Positions 28,499-37,794 of a stretch of 64,000 nt of DNA are shown piece after piece (positions within the stretch are counted from its first letter, which is position 1; each line of letters opens with the position of its first letter). The translations under genes were made by a program, and so were the position numbers. The DNA is taken from positions 62,001 to 126,000 of the forward strand of contig OMWJ01000002.1 of NCBI GenBank assembly GCA_900314725.1, given 5' to 3'. The stretch comes from an uncultured Bacteroidales bacterium (GTDB lineage Bacteria; Bacteroidota; Bacteroidia; Bacteroidales; P3). The notes under the pieces were generated by a model. The model made no database searches. It saw only the letters and a program-made list of their open reading frames with translations, and was not told the origin of the DNA.

Positions 28499-28506
28499 CA
28501 AAAGTA
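28499..28506 (-). promoter_or_regulatory. -7 box of the SDR-meaB operon
   Basis: TACTTTTG followed by CA on the minus strand, giving a leader of roughly 33 nt before the SDR start codon. Confidence 0.6.
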
Positions 28507-28538
28507 ATAATTTTTTATTTCTTAGAACAAAAATAAGG

Positions 28539-29597
28539 TCAGAATAATTCTCCTGTTGCATAATAAGGGTCAATACGATTAGATACGCTAAGCCCTATCA
28601 GCCTTATAGGTCTGCTTCTATAGTCTATATCTTTTATCAGCTGTTTTGCCACTGAAAGAATGTTGTCTTTTTTCACAAAAGCCTTTCTTTGGGTAAAAGA
28701 ACGTGAAGATATTGAAAAATCAAAGTACTTTACTTTAAGGTTAAGAGTTGCTCCTCTGAATTTTGTTTCTTTTATTCTTTCTACCAACTCTAATACTACA
28801 TTATATAATTCAATGGTAACGCTTGCCATTGTTGATATATCTCTGTCAAAAGTATGCTCACAACCTACAGATTTTCTTACATAGTCTGTGATGACTTCTC
28901 TGTTGTCTATACCTCTTGCGAAATCATAGAACATAGCACCTGTTTTGCCAAAATTTCTTCTAAGAGATGAAAGAGACATTTGTTTTAAATCCCTGCCTTT
29001 GAATATTCCTAATTCATGCATTGTTTTTAGTGTCTTGGTTCCTACTCCCCAAAACTCTTTCACGTCTAAATTGTCTATAAACTTTTGGGCTTTACTCGGA
29101 TGTATCACAAAAAGTCCGTCCGGTTTCTTGTAATCTGAAGCTATTTTTGCAAGCATTTTGTTATAGGAAACTCCTGCCGAAGCCGTCAAAAGCAGGTTTC
29201 TAAATATCTTATCTTTTATCTCCAAAGCTATGTCTTGAGCAAGACTTATGTTTTTCTTGTTTGTTGTTACATCTAAATAGGCTTCGTCTAATGAAAGTGG
29301 CTCTATCTTGTCGGTATATTCAGAGAAAATATTTCTTATTTCCAAAGATACTTCATGATAGACTTCCATTCTTGGAGGAACGATGATAAGGTCTTTACAT
29401 AAACTCTTGGCTTTCACAATAGACATAGCAGAATGAATACCAAACTTTCTGGCTTCGTATGATGCAGTAGAAACAACTCCACGTTCATAATCTCCTCCTA
29501 CAACAACAGGAAGACCTCTGAGCTGACGGTTATCACGTTGCTCTACTGAAGCATAAAAAGCATCCATGTCAATATGTATAATCTTTCTGTACTGCAT
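28539..29597 (-). CDS. dinB: DNA polymerase IV
   Basis: Y-family translesion polymerase. It begins MQYRKIIHIDMDAFYASVEQ with the first catalytic Asp residues; SLDEAYLD supplies the other Asp-Glu pair. The HhH region (FWGVGTKTLKTMHELGIF) and little-finger domain follow; 352 residues. I place the start at 29597 because a TTG at 29615 that would extend the frame lies inside the -7 box. The extreme C-terminus has no clear sliding-clamp peptide. No SOS-type operator is obvious. Confidence 0.94.
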   Translation of the reverse strand: MQYRKIIHIDMDAFYASVEQRDNRQLRGLPVVVGGDYERGVVSTASYEARKFGIHSAMSIVKAKSLCKDLIIVPPRMEVYHEVSLEIRNIFSEYTDKIEPLSLDEAYLDVTTNKKNISLAQDIALEIKDKIFRNLLLTASAGVSYNKMLAKIASDYKKPDGLFVIHPSKAQKFIDNLDVKEFWGVGTKTLKTMHELGIFKGRDLKQMSLSSLRRNFGKTGAMFYDFARGIDNREVITDYVRKSVGCEHTFDRDISTMASVTIELYNVVLELVERIKETKFRGATLNLKVKYFDFSISSRSFTQRKAFVKKDNILSVAKQLIKDIDYRSRPIRLIGLSVSNRIDPYYATGELF

Positions 29598-29612
29598 AAG
29601 ACTTTCCAAATG

Positions 29613-29620
29613 CAAAGATA
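29613..29620 (-). promoter_or_regulatory. -7 box of dinB
   Basis: TATCTTTG followed by CA on the minus strand, 15 nt upstream of the ATG at 29597. It is divergent from the trmH promoter, and the two promoter elements are about 20 nt apart. Confidence 0.6.
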
Positions 29621-29642
29621 GAATAAAAGTTAGAAAAAAATA

Positions 29643-29673
29643 TTTGTTGCGTTAGATATTTTTATTATTTTTG
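29643..29673 (+). promoter_or_regulatory. Full-consensus Bacteroidota promoter of trmH
   Basis: TTTG at 29643-29646, a 19-nt spacer, then TATTTTTG at 29666-29673. This is an exact match to TTTG-N19-TAnnTTTG, the best promoter in the window, 23 nt before the trmH ATG. Confidence 0.75.
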
Positions 29674-29696
29674 CAACAACAAAACTAATAGACACA

Positions 29697-30398
29697 ATGT
29701 TATACACAACACTAAACGAAAGTCAGAAACAAGAATTCTACACCAATCTCTGTGAGTTTATAACTCCTGAAAGAAAGGCTCTTTTGGAGAAAAATATAGT
29801 CAATAGAACTAATTGGTTTGTCCCTGTTATTGAAAACATACATAAAGAACAAAATGCTTCTGCTGTGCTTAGAACTTGTGATTGCTTAGGTCTGCAAGAT
29901 GTTATGGTAGTAGAAAACAATAACACCTTTTCTGTTACTGATGATATTTCTCTTGGAGCAAATAAATGGTTGAACATCAAAAAATACAACTCATTTACAA
30001 ACAATACCAAACAGTGCTTTGATGATTTAAGAAAACAAGGTTATAAGATTGTTGCTACAATGCCTTACAAAAATGACATAAACTTGCAAGATGTGGATAT
30101 AAATCAAAAGACGGCTATTGTTTTTGGAAGTGAAGTAGATGGAATAAGTAAAGAGGCTATAGAGAATGCTGATTGTTTTATGAAGATACCTATGTATGGT
30201 TTTACAGAAAGCTTTAATATTAGTGTTTCTGCTGCTATTACCTTGCATTATTTAACTGATAAACTAAGAAATTCCTCAATCAATTGGCACCTTAGCAAAG
30301 AAGAACAACTTGATATGCTAATAAATTGGACACTATCAAGCATAAAACATAATGAAAGAATAGAAAAGGAAATTCTAAAACGAATGAATATTTTATAA
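29697..30398 (+). CDS. trmH: TrmH-family tRNA/rRNA 2'-O-methyltransferase
   Basis: SPOUT methyltransferase; the closest match by pattern is TrmH, which methylates the 2'-O of G18 in tRNA. Motif 1 is ENIHKEQNASAVLRTCDCLG, motif 2 IVFGSEVDGISKEA, and motif 3 IPMYGFTESFNISVSAAI, which together form the knot and SAM site. It has 233 residues, including a C-terminal helical tail as in TrmH. It shares its strand with the sugar transporter 38 nt downstream. Confidence 0.88.
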   Translation: MLYTTLNESQKQEFYTNLCEFITPERKALLEKNIVNRTNWFVPVIENIHKEQNASAVLRTCDCLGLQDVMVVENNNTFSVTDDISLGANKWLNIKKYNSFTNNTKQCFDDLRKQGYKIVATMPYKNDINLQDVDINQKTAIVFGSEVDGISKEAIENADCFMKIPMYGFTESFNISVSAAITLHYLTDKLRNSSINWHLSKEEQLDMLINWTLSSIKHNERIEKEILKRMNIL

Positions 30399-30436
30399 TA
30401 ATTTAAACTTTTAATATAAAAACATATTTACAGATT

Positions 30437-31816
30437 ATGACAACAGAAAAAAAGAATTCAATAATACCAATGATAAGCGTAACGGTGTTGTTTTTTATGT
30501 GGGGATTCATAACTTCCTTGAATGATGTGCTGATTCCTTTCTTGAAAAACGTATATTCGCTTTCCCATTTTGAAGCCAATATCGTTCAATTCGCCTTTTT
30601 CGGAGCGTACTTCGTGGGTGCTTTCATCTTTTTCTTGTTTTCATTGAAAGGGAAAGACCCTATTACAAAAATAGGTTATAAAAACACACTTATAATAGGA
30701 TTAATCATTGCAGCCATTGCTTGTTTCCTTTTTGCTATGACTGCTAAAAACAATCTGCCTTTTACTACCTTTCTCTTAACACTGTTTCTTTTAGGAATAG
30801 GACTAACTTTTTTGCAGATAGCAGCAAATCCTTTTGTCTCGATTATAGGAGATAGACAAACTGCTTCCTCTCGTTTGAACCTAACTCAGGCTTTCAATTC
30901 TTTAGGAACAACATTAGGACCTGCACTTGGTGGATATTTTGTATTCAATTACTTTGCAAAAAACACCATAGGAACAGATGCCGTATTCGTTCCTTATCTT
31001 TTCCTTGCCTGCTTGCTAATAGCCGTAACTGTTTTCATCTATATGTCAAAAATAACTTATACCGAACAGGAAGAAGAGTTGGAAACTGCAAAAACAAGTA
31101 TCTTTAATAAACCTTATGTCCTTTTAGGTGCTTTGGGAATCTTCTTTTATGTAGGTGCAGAAGTTAGCATTGGAAGTAATTTTGTATCTTATATGAAAGA
31201 AATGCTTGGAAAACCAGAATCTGTTGCTTCGGCTTTTCTTAGCTACTATTGGGGTGGTGCTATGATAGGTAGGTTTCTTGGTGCCATATCCTTGTCAAAC
31301 GCAAAACAATCAAGTAAATTTATCTATATGATACTGCTTGCTGTGGCTTCTTTCCTAATAATATTCTTTGTAAACTATTCTCTTCATGGTTTAGTATTTC
31401 ATCAGGTGTGGTTCTTTATTGTATTTATAGTATTGAACTTTATTTTCTTCTATCTTGGAAAAGGGAAACCAGCTTTAAGTCTAAGTATCTTTGCCATGGT
31501 TAATCTTGGTTTGATAATCTCTTCTTTTATTGCAGAACCACAAGTTGCTGTTTGGTGTGTATTGGCTATAGGTTTGTTTAACTCTATTATGTGGGGAAAC
31601 GTATTTACTTTAGCTATTGACGGCTTAGGCAAACAAACAGCAAGTGCTTCTTCTATTCTTATTATGATGATTGTAGGTGGTGCTTTGCTACCTCCATTAC
31701 AAGGATTGTTAGCTGATACTATTGGTATAAAATATTCATTTATTATTCCAATGATTTCTTATTGTTACCTTTGTTTCTATGGATTAAAAGGCTACAAAAT
31801 AGGAAAACATATCTAA
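30437..31816 (+). CDS. Sugar MFS transporter, FucP-like
   Basis: Major facilitator with 12 hydrophobic segments in 459 residues. The opening FFMWGFITSLNDVLIPFLK and the inner LQIAANPFVSIIGDRQTASSRLN (in part) are typical of the fucose/glucose/galactose proton symporter group. AEVSIGSNFVSYM in helix 7 and GKQTASASSILIMMIVGGA near the end also match. The sugar is not predictable. It lies downstream of trmH and is probably co-transcribed; no sugar-use genes are adjacent. Confidence 0.87.
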   Translation: MTTEKKNSIIPMISVTVLFFMWGFITSLNDVLIPFLKNVYSLSHFEANIVQFAFFGAYFVGAFIFFLFSLKGKDPITKIGYKNTLIIGLIIAAIACFLFAMTAKNNLPFTTFLLTLFLLGIGLTFLQIAANPFVSIIGDRQTASSRLNLTQAFNSLGTTLGPALGGYFVFNYFAKNTIGTDAVFVPYLFLACLLIAVTVFIYMSKITYTEQEEELETAKTSIFNKPYVLLGALGIFFYVGAEVSIGSNFVSYMKEMLGKPESVASAFLSYYWGGAMIGRFLGAISLSNAKQSSKFIYMILLAVASFLIIFFVNYSLHGLVFHQVWFFIVFIVLNFIFFYLGKGKPALSLSIFAMVNLGLIISSFIAEPQVAVWCVLAIGLFNSIMWGNVFTLAIDGLGKQTASASSILIMMIVGGALLPPLQGLLADTIGIKYSFIIPMISYCYLCFYGLKGYKIGKHI

Positions 31817-31821
31817 AAATT

Positions 31822-32565
31822 CTATTTGCTTCTTTGCCTTACAACTTCGTATATAATTACTCCTGCTGCAACGCTTACATTTAAAGATTCTATATTCCCT
31901 TTTATTGGTATTGTTATCAAAGCGTCTGATAACTTTAAAGCGTCTTTAGATATTCCCTTATCTTCTGCTCCCATAACAATAGCACAAGGAAGATTGTAGT
32001 TTTCTTTTGTATAAACATTGGTAGCCTTCTCTGTTGCTGCGAATATTTTTATTCCACTTTGTTTTAAATAATTAAGTGTTGTTTTGATGTTCTTAACTCT
32101 GCATACAGGCAAACGAAGCAAAGCACCAGCAGAAGTTTTAACAGCGTCTTCATTTATTGCTGCTGAACCCTCATCAGGAACTATCAAGCAAGTAACTCCT
32201 GCACATTCGGCCGTTCTTGCTATTGCTCCAAGATTACGAACATCAGTTATATGGTCAAGAATTAAAATAAAAGGAACACATTTATCTATGGACTTTTCTA
32301 TTTCTTCTTCTAAATTCTTATACTCTATTAAAGAAGCATAAGCAACAAGACCTTGATGATTTTCTCCTCGTGTTATGGAGTTTAACTTCTCTATTGGAAC
32401 ATATTGTTGTTTAATATTCAAATCTTGCTTTCTCAATTCCTCCTTTATATTCCTTATAGACTCATTGTTTAAGTTGGTTTGTATAAGAAGTTTTTCTATT
32501 TGTTTGCCCTCTCTTATTGCTTCTACAATAGGACGATAACCATATATTATATTTTCTCTTGCCAT
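31822..32565 (-). CDS. rlmB: 23S rRNA (guanosine-2'-O)-methyltransferase RlmB
   Basis: SPOUT enzyme modifying G2251 of 23S rRNA in the P-loop. An N-terminal substrate-binding domain (IIYGYRPIVEAIREGKQIEKL) precedes the catalytic half: LDHITDVRNLGAIARTAEC (motif 1), IVMGAEDKGISKDAL (motif 2) and IPIKGNIESLNVSVAAGV (motif 3). It has 247 residues. It is 6 nt downstream of lolD and is the last gene of the patatin-lolD-rlmB run. Confidence 0.93.
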   Translation of the reverse strand: MARENIIYGYRPIVEAIREGKQIEKLLIQTNLNNESIRNIKEELRKQDLNIKQQYVPIEKLNSITRGENHQGLVAYASLIEYKNLEEEIEKSIDKCVPFILILDHITDVRNLGAIARTAECAGVTCLIVPDEGSAAINEDAVKTSAGALLRLPVCRVKNIKTTLNYLKQSGIKIFAATEKATNVYTKENYNLPCAIVMGAEDKGISKDALKLSDALITIPIKGNIESLNVSVAAGVIIYEVVRQRSK

Positions 32566-32571
32566 TTTATT

Positions 32572-33225
32572 CTATTTTAATATTTTACCATCACTTATTA
32601 TTAGTTCTCTGTCGCAACGTGCAGATAAATCCTTTGCATGTGTTACTATCACAAATGTCTGACGCAGTTTATCTCTCAAAACAAAAAACAAATCAAACAA
32701 AGCTTTTGCATTCTGAGAATCAAGGTTTCCTGTAGGTTCATCAGCAAGAACAACGGAAGGGGAATTAATCAAAGCTCTAATGATAGCAACTCTCTGTTGC
32801 TCTCCTCCCGACAACTCATTTGGAAAACTTTCTTCCTTTCCTTTTATTCCAAGCAAACTAAACAACTCTCTTGCCTTGCTTGATGCTTCTTTTTCATTTG
32901 TTCCGCAAATTAGAGCAGGCATAATTGCGTTCTCCAATGCAGTAAATTCCGTCAGAAGATGATGAAACTGAAATACAAAACCTATTTCTTTGTTTCTAAA
33001 AGCAGACAGTTCTTTGTCGGAAAGTCCTGTAATATCTCTGCCATTCACAATAATCTCTCCACTATCTGCCTTGTCCAACGTCCCCATAATGTTTAAAAGA
33101 GTAGTCTTCCCAGCTCCAGACATTCCGCTTATACTCACTATCTCTGCATCGTTGATTTGCAAACTTATATCTTTCAACACTTGAAGAGAATCAAAAGACT
33201 TTGAAATATTTTTTAGTACTATCAT
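32572..33225 (-). CDS. lolD: ABC transporter ATP-binding protein, LolD/MacB type
   Basis: ATPase of the lipoprotein-release or MacB/FtsE class. It has Walker A GMSGAGKTTLLNI, Q-loop FQFHHLL, signature NELSGGEQQRVAIIRAL, Walker B VVLADEPTGNLD and the switch His in VTHAKDL, in 217 residues. FQFHHLLTEFTALENAIMP is typical of LolD. The membrane partners (LolC/LolE) are not adjacent. Its start overlaps the patatin stop by 4 nt, so the two are coupled. Confidence 0.88.
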   Translation of the reverse strand: MIVLKNISKSFDSLQVLKDISLQINDAEIVSISGMSGAGKTTLLNIMGTLDKADSGEIIVNGRDITGLSDKELSAFRNKEIGFVFQFHHLLTEFTALENAIMPALICGTNEKEASSKARELFSLLGIKGKEESFPNELSGGEQQRVAIIRALINSPSVVLADEPTGNLDSQNAKALFDLFFVLRDKLRQTFVIVTHAKDLSARCDRELIISDGKILK

Positions 33226-35555
33226 CTGTCAATATTTTTTTCATTAAACACTATTGTACCAAAACTAACAGTAAAGTTCCAAGGATTTGTGTTCATATCT
33301 TCTCTTTGATGATAGGAAAGCGACATTGAAAGATTGCCCAACCTCGTTGCCAACACCAAAGATGAAGTAACTATACCGTACGCTTTCTTAAAAAATTCTC
33401 CATAGTAAGGTTGCATTTGTTTATTCTCTAAGATTTGTCTTATAGGAACAAAAGCGTATGTTCCCAATCTAAATTCCAAACCTCCAAGAATAAAAGAACC
33501 TAACTTAAACACTTGCTCCAAACCACCTGCAAGATATTGATTTGACCTATATTCTGGATAAAAACTTGTTAGAGATTCTAAAGATGGAGCATAAACACCA
33601 GCATTCAGAAGAGAATTTTTTTTAGTATAGAACAAATCTTGAAAAGAATAGAATACTTTAGTGTTAAATCCTAATGAATATCTTTTGTTTATAGGCGTGT
33701 ATATCTTATTTTCAAAATTGATTTGAGCCCAAGCGTGTTTTCTTTTATAGTCTTGATAGTCATCAGTCTTGTTTCCTGCATAAAATCTTTCTACACCATT
33801 AACATACTGTATGTTTATCTTAGAAAAGACTCCTTTAGTTGGAAGAAGATTATTGTCTAATGAGTTGTATTCTCTTTTAAATCCCAACACAAAATGGCTG
33901 AATTTTGTATTATCACTTGTATCTGTAGAAAGAATATAGTCTTTTAAAAAATAATCATCATCAGTTATTCCATAGCCTACTTTAAATACGCATTTATCTC
34001 TACGAGATATTGGGAAGGAAAGTTTTATTTGAGCATTGTTTTCGTTCTGAATCATATAATTTATTGCGGAATACTCAAACAAAGGCGAATGACTTCTATA
34101 GAAATTCCATCTATTGATATTCAAAACACCTTCTAACACGAAGGGAGCTACAGGATTTGGAACATGCAAAGCAATGTCGTACATAAAAGATTTGTAGTAT
34201 CTGCCTATATAACCATTGATTTTATGTCTCCATGCATACTTTCTTATTGAAGTATAGTCAAGTCCTAAAAAAATATTACTTATAGGGTCGGAAGAAATTA
34301 TACCTCCTATTTTTGTAGTTAAAGTTTTCTGTGTTCTAATATTCAGTTCCAATACATATTCAGAAAGAAAATAATCATAATATATATAAGGACTAATACT
34401 TTTAATATTAGGATAAACACTTAAAGCCAAATAATTATCTCTAAGGCTTTCAAGAGTTAATGTATCATCGTGAAGATTTTGAGTAAGCAGATGTTCAAAG
34501 AAATGTTTCTGTTTATCTTTGACTCCCTTGATTATGATGTTTCCTATAGTTATCTTCGTTTTTTTCTCCTCAAAGGCTTTTCTTTTCTCTGAAAGTTCTT
34601 CTTGGGATTGGGTTCGTGAGATTTTTTGTTTTATTTCTTTAATGTATTTCAAAGCATTGTTGTATCCTCTGTCTATACATTCCTTTTTCTTATCAAAATC
34701 CATAACAGAAATGTCTGACATATCCGTTTCTATTATAATACCATTGTCCGTAGGAATATCATACTTAGTGTCGTAAGTAATCATATTTTCTATATACAAT
34801 ATAATATCGTCATTGTTGGGATTATCATAGTTATTTACAACCTTGGAACCAATTATCAACGTTGGAGAATAAAAATCCTGCATTTCTTTTGCTGGAAAAT
34901 TATTATAGATTCCTCCATCACACATCATTTTTCCATCTAATTCTATAGGAGCAAAAACAAAAGGAAAGGTCATAGAAGCTCTTATAGAAGACGAAAGGTC
35001 TCCTTCACGTAAAACCTCTTGAGTATTGTCCGTAACATTAGTAGCTACACAAAAGAAAGGTATCATTAATTTGTTGAAATCTCCCATGCAGGCTTTTGTT
35101 GCCGAGGAAAAAAAAGTCATAAAAGCATAATCTAATTTTGTAGGATTAACAAAGCTCATTGGCAGACTTGCTTTGAGTTTGTTTTCTGCGTTTAAGTTAA
35201 TCTTTAAAATTGAAGCATCGTCTTTATCTTTATAGTATAGAGGTTCTATATCTTGTTCTATTATACCCGAAAGCAAAGCATCAAACTCTTTTGAAAGGAA
35301 TATGTTTTCAATTTCATCCACACTATACCCTGAAGCATATAATCCTCCTATTATAGCTCCCATTGATGTTCCACAAATATAATCTATAGGAATGTTCTCT
35401 TGTTCCAAAGCTTTCAGAACTCCAATATGTGCAAGTCCCTTAGCCCCTCCTCCGCTCAAAGTCAAACCTAATGTCTGATTATCCTGAGCAAATAAACAAG
35501 ACAAACTAAACAAGAAGCAAAAAGAGAATAATATATGTTTTAATAAGTTTTTCAA
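33222..35555 (-). CDS. Patatin-like phospholipase with BamA-type C-terminal barrel
   Basis: Outer-membrane phospholipase of the PlpD type. A signal peptide (LLKHILFSFCFLFSLSCLFA) precedes a patatin domain with the oxyanion loop LSGGGAKGLAHIG, the nucleophile Ser in GTSMGAI, and the catalytic Asp in CDGGIYNN. A POTRA-like segment (KITIGNIIIKGVKDKQ) and a ~400-residue beta-barrel ending in FTVSFGTIVF follow. The start is the TTG at 35555: the promoter lies downstream of the only longer start, and TTG gives a normal signal peptide (777 residues). It is followed by overlapping lolD. Confidence 0.88.
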   Translation of the reverse strand: MKNLLKHILFSFCFLFSLSCLFAQDNQTLGLTLSGGGAKGLAHIGVLKALEQENIPIDYICGTSMGAIIGGLYASGYSVDEIENIFLSKEFDALLSGIIEQDIEPLYYKDKDDASILKINLNAENKLKASLPMSFVNPTKLDYAFMTFFSSATKACMGDFNKLMIPFFCVATNVTDNTQEVLREGDLSSSIRASMTFPFVFAPIELDGKMMCDGGIYNNFPAKEMQDFYSPTLIIGSKVVNNYDNPNNDDIILYIENMITYDTKYDIPTDNGIIIETDMSDISVMDFDKKKECIDRGYNNALKYIKEIKQKISRTQSQEELSEKRKAFEEKKTKITIGNIIIKGVKDKQKHFFEHLLTQNLHDDTLTLESLRDNYLALSVYPNIKSISPYIYYDYFLSEYVLELNIRTQKTLTTKIGGIISSDPISNIFLGLDYTSIRKYAWRHKINGYIGRYYKSFMYDIALHVPNPVAPFVLEGVLNINRWNFYRSHSPLFEYSAINYMIQNENNAQIKLSFPISRRDKCVFKVGYGITDDDYFLKDYILSTDTSDNTKFSHFVLGFKREYNSLDNNLLPTKGVFSKINIQYVNGVERFYAGNKTDDYQDYKRKHAWAQINFENKIYTPINKRYSLGFNTKVFYSFQDLFYTKKNSLLNAGVYAPSLESLTSFYPEYRSNQYLAGGLEQVFKLGSFILGGLEFRLGTYAFVPIRQILENKQMQPYYGEFFKKAYGIVTSSLVLATRLGNLSMSLSYHQREDMNTNPWNFTVSFGTIVFNEKNIDR

Positions 35556-35591
35556 ATAGTGTTGATATTTTTTGCTTTTTAATAAGAACTG

Positions 35592-35599
35592 CAAAATTA
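35592..35599 (-). promoter_or_regulatory. -7 box of patatin-lolD-rlmB
   Basis: TAATTTTG followed by CAG on the minus strand. The transcript would start near 35585, which rules out the longer frame beginning at 35621 and leaves TTG 35555 as the start. Confidence 0.6.
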
Positions 35600-35638
35600 C
35601 AAATAAATAATAAACAAACAAAGAGTAAGAGTAATTTT

Positions 35639-35751
35639 AAAATCTCAATGTTTTTAAAGCAAGAAAAAAAGAGTTGGTTTTAAAAAATTAAAACCAACTC
35701 TTTACACCCTAAACATCAAGAGTTAATTTTTGAAAACCAACTCTTTTTTTT
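35639..35751. repeat. Phased 21/22-bp intergenic repeat, copy D
   Basis: Words begin at 35642, 35671, 35692, 35714 and 35735, with steps of 29, 21, 22 and 21. GAGTTGGTT and AACCAACTC with linker TTAAAAAATTAA form a perfect hairpin (arms of 16, loop of 4). Read on the minus strand it is followed by a T-run and can terminate dapA-fba, whose stop is 3 nt away. Confidence 0.85.
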
Positions 35752-35753
35752 AT

Positions 35754-36746
35754 TTATGCTTTACCTGCTGAACCAAGAACGTCCTTACATTTATGAATAT
35801 AAAGTTCTTTCAATCTATCTCTTGCAGGTCCTAAGTATTTTCTTGGGTCAAACACTGCAGGTTCTGCTTGCAAAACCTCACGGATTGCTGCTGTCATAGC
35901 CAAACGACCATCAGAGTCTATGTTTATCTTACATACTGCTGACTTAGAAGCTTCTCTCAATTGGTCTTCTGGAATACCTATAGCATCTTTCAAAGCACCT
36001 CCATGAGAATTAATTGACTTAACCAAATCTTGAGGTACTGAAGAAGAACCATGGAGTACAATAGGGAAACCGGGCAGACGTTTTTCTATCTCTTTAAGAA
36101 TATCAAAACGCAATGGTGGTGGAACAAGTATTCCGTTAGCATCTCTTGTGCATTGTTCTGGTTTAAACTTATTTGCTCCGTGAGAAGTTCCTATTGAGAT
36201 TGCAAGTGAATCAACACCTGTACGCTTAACGAAGTCTTCTACTTCTTCTGGACGTGTGTAGTTAGATTTCTCTGCTACTACATCATCTTCTACTCCTGCA
36301 AGTACTCCAAGTTCTCCCTCTACTGTTACATCATATTGATGAGCATAATCAACTACTTTCTTAGTCAAAGCAATATTGTCTTCATAACTATGTGCAGAAC
36401 CGTCAATCATTACAGAAGAAAAACCATATTCTATACATGATTTACAAAGTTCAAAAGTATCACCGTGATCAAGGTGAAGAACAATTGGAATAGCATAACC
36501 TAACTCTTTGGCATATTCCACTGCTCCTTGTGCCATGTAGCGAAGAAGTGTCTGATTTGCATATTTTCTTGCACCAGAACTTACTTGTAGTATAACAGGA
36601 CTCTTTGCCTCAACGCAAGCTTGAATAATTGCTTGCATTTGTTCCATATTGTTGAAATTGAAAGCAGGTATAGCATAACCTCCTTTTATTGCTTTGGCGA
36701 ACATTTCTCTTGTATTCACCAAGCCTAAATCTTTGTAATTTACCAT
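35754..36746 (-). CDS. fba: Class II fructose-1,6-bisphosphate aldolase
   Basis: Zinc aldolase of glycolysis and gluconeogenesis. It has the substrate strand AFNFNNMEQMQAI, zinc ligands in VLHLDHGDTFELC, EGELGVLAGVED, and later His residues in SIGTSHG and IVLHGSSSVPQD. The insert with KSNYTRPEEVEDFV is typical of the 330-residue type found in Bacteroidota. It lies 22 nt downstream of dapA and shares its promoter; repeat copy D follows immediately. Confidence 0.96.
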   Translation of the reverse strand: MVNYKDLGLVNTREMFAKAIKGGYAIPAFNFNNMEQMQAIIQACVEAKSPVILQVSSGARKYANQTLLRYMAQGAVEYAKELGYAIPIVLHLDHGDTFELCKSCIEYGFSSVMIDGSAHSYEDNIALTKKVVDYAHQYDVTVEGELGVLAGVEDDVVAEKSNYTRPEEVEDFVKRTGVDSLAISIGTSHGANKFKPEQCTRDANGILVPPPLRFDILKEIEKRLPGFPIVLHGSSSVPQDLVKSINSHGGALKDAIGIPEDQLREASKSAVCKINIDSDGRLAMTAAIREVLQAEPAVFDPRKYLGPARDRLKELYIHKCKDVLGSAGKA

Positions 36747-36768
36747 AATATATCTTGTTTTAAAATTA

Positions 36769-37650
36769 TTATTTATGTTCTTTTACGTAACTTTGAAGTC
36801 TATTGTACAATGCTCTACTTACATTAGACAAAGGCAATCTTACAATATTATCACATATTCCCATACTCTCCAATGCAGCTTTTACTCCACTTGGATTTCC
36901 TTCTTCAAAAATAGCATTAGTAAAAGGCAGTAAGGTATTATGCAAAACTAAGGCTTTTTTGTTAGATCCTTTCAATGCCTGATTGACCATTGTGCTAACC
37001 ATATTTGGATAAGCGTTTGCAGTAACAGATATAACACCATTAGCTCCACATGCTATCAATGGATAAGTAAGAGCATCTTCACCACTGATAAGACTAAATC
37101 TGTCGGGCTTACACCTTAGTATCTCCATACATTGCAACATATTGCCTGAAGCTTCTTTTATACCGATTATATTTTTAAAGTCTTCTGCAAGTTTCAAAGT
37201 AGTTTCCGCAGAGATATTGACTCCTGTTCTGCCAGGTACGTTATAGATTATAACAGGCAAAGGCGAGGCAGCGGCAATATAATTATAATGTGTATATAGA
37301 CCTTTTTGTGATGGCTTATTGTAGTAAGGACTAACAGAAAGAATAGCAGCGAAACCACTAAGATCTGTATGATTTATACGAGTAACAAGTTCTTTGGTAT
37401 TATTTCCTCCTACCCCTAATACAATAGGAACTCTTTTATCAACGTATTCTACAATATAATCTCTTACAGCAAAAGTCTCTTTTTCAGTAAGCGTAGGGTA
37501 TTCCGAAGTAGTACCTAAGCAAACAAGATAATCAATTCCTCCATTTATACAATGGTCTATAAGTCTTCCCAAAGCACTGAAATCAACGTTTCCTCTTTTA
37601 TCAAATGGAGTAACAAGGGCAACTCCCGTTCCTTTTGTATTAAAGTTCAT
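36769..37650 (-). CDS. dapA: 4-hydroxy-tetrahydrodipicolinate synthase
   Basis: Condenses pyruvate with aspartate semialdehyde in lysine and peptidoglycan synthesis. The TIM barrel has GVALVTPF at the start, GTTSEYPTLTEKE, the Tyr in YYNKPSQKGLY, YNVPGRTGVN, and the Schiff-base Lys in IGIKEASGN. It has 293 residues, the normal length. It is the first gene of a dapA-fba pair. A 27-bp palindrome lies just upstream of its promoter. Confidence 0.95.
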   Translation of the reverse strand: MNFNTKGTGVALVTPFDKRGNVDFSALGRLIDHCINGGIDYLVCLGTTSEYPTLTEKETFAVRDYIVEYVDKRVPIVLGVGGNNTKELVTRINHTDLSGFAAILSVSPYYNKPSQKGLYTHYNYIAAASPLPVIIYNVPGRTGVNISAETTLKLAEDFKNIIGIKEASGNMLQCMEILRCKPDRFSLISGEDALTYPLIACGANGVISVTANAYPNMVSTMVNQALKGSNKKALVLHNTLLPFTNAIFEEGNPSGVKAALESMGICDNIVRLPLSNVSRALYNRLQSYVKEHK

Positions 37651-37685
37651 AGTTATTCATTATTAGTTAGCATTGTTATTCGGTC

Positions 37686-37693
37686 CAAAATTA
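37686..37693 (-). promoter_or_regulatory. -7 box of dapA-fba
   Basis: TAATTTTG followed by G on the minus strand, with a leader of about 29 nt before dapA. Confidence 0.55.
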
Positions 37694-37704
37694 CAATTTA
37701 TTTC

Positions 37705-37731
37705 AAAACTAACAAATTTATTGTTAGTTTT
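37705..37731. promoter_or_regulatory. 27-bp palindrome between dapA and the SprE/PorW-like gene
   Basis: AAAACTAACAA - ATTTA - TTGTTAGTTTT, perfect 11-bp arms. It lies about 12 bp upstream of the dapA -7 box, where the -33 element would be, and 64 bp before the divergent lipoprotein gene. Position suggests an operator; a terminator is unlikely because no gene ends here. Confidence 0.5.
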
Positions 37732-37794
37732 TTTGAGTTAAATATAATAAAGGAAGATTAATTTCGTTTTGTTTTGTGTTAAAAATAGACTGAT

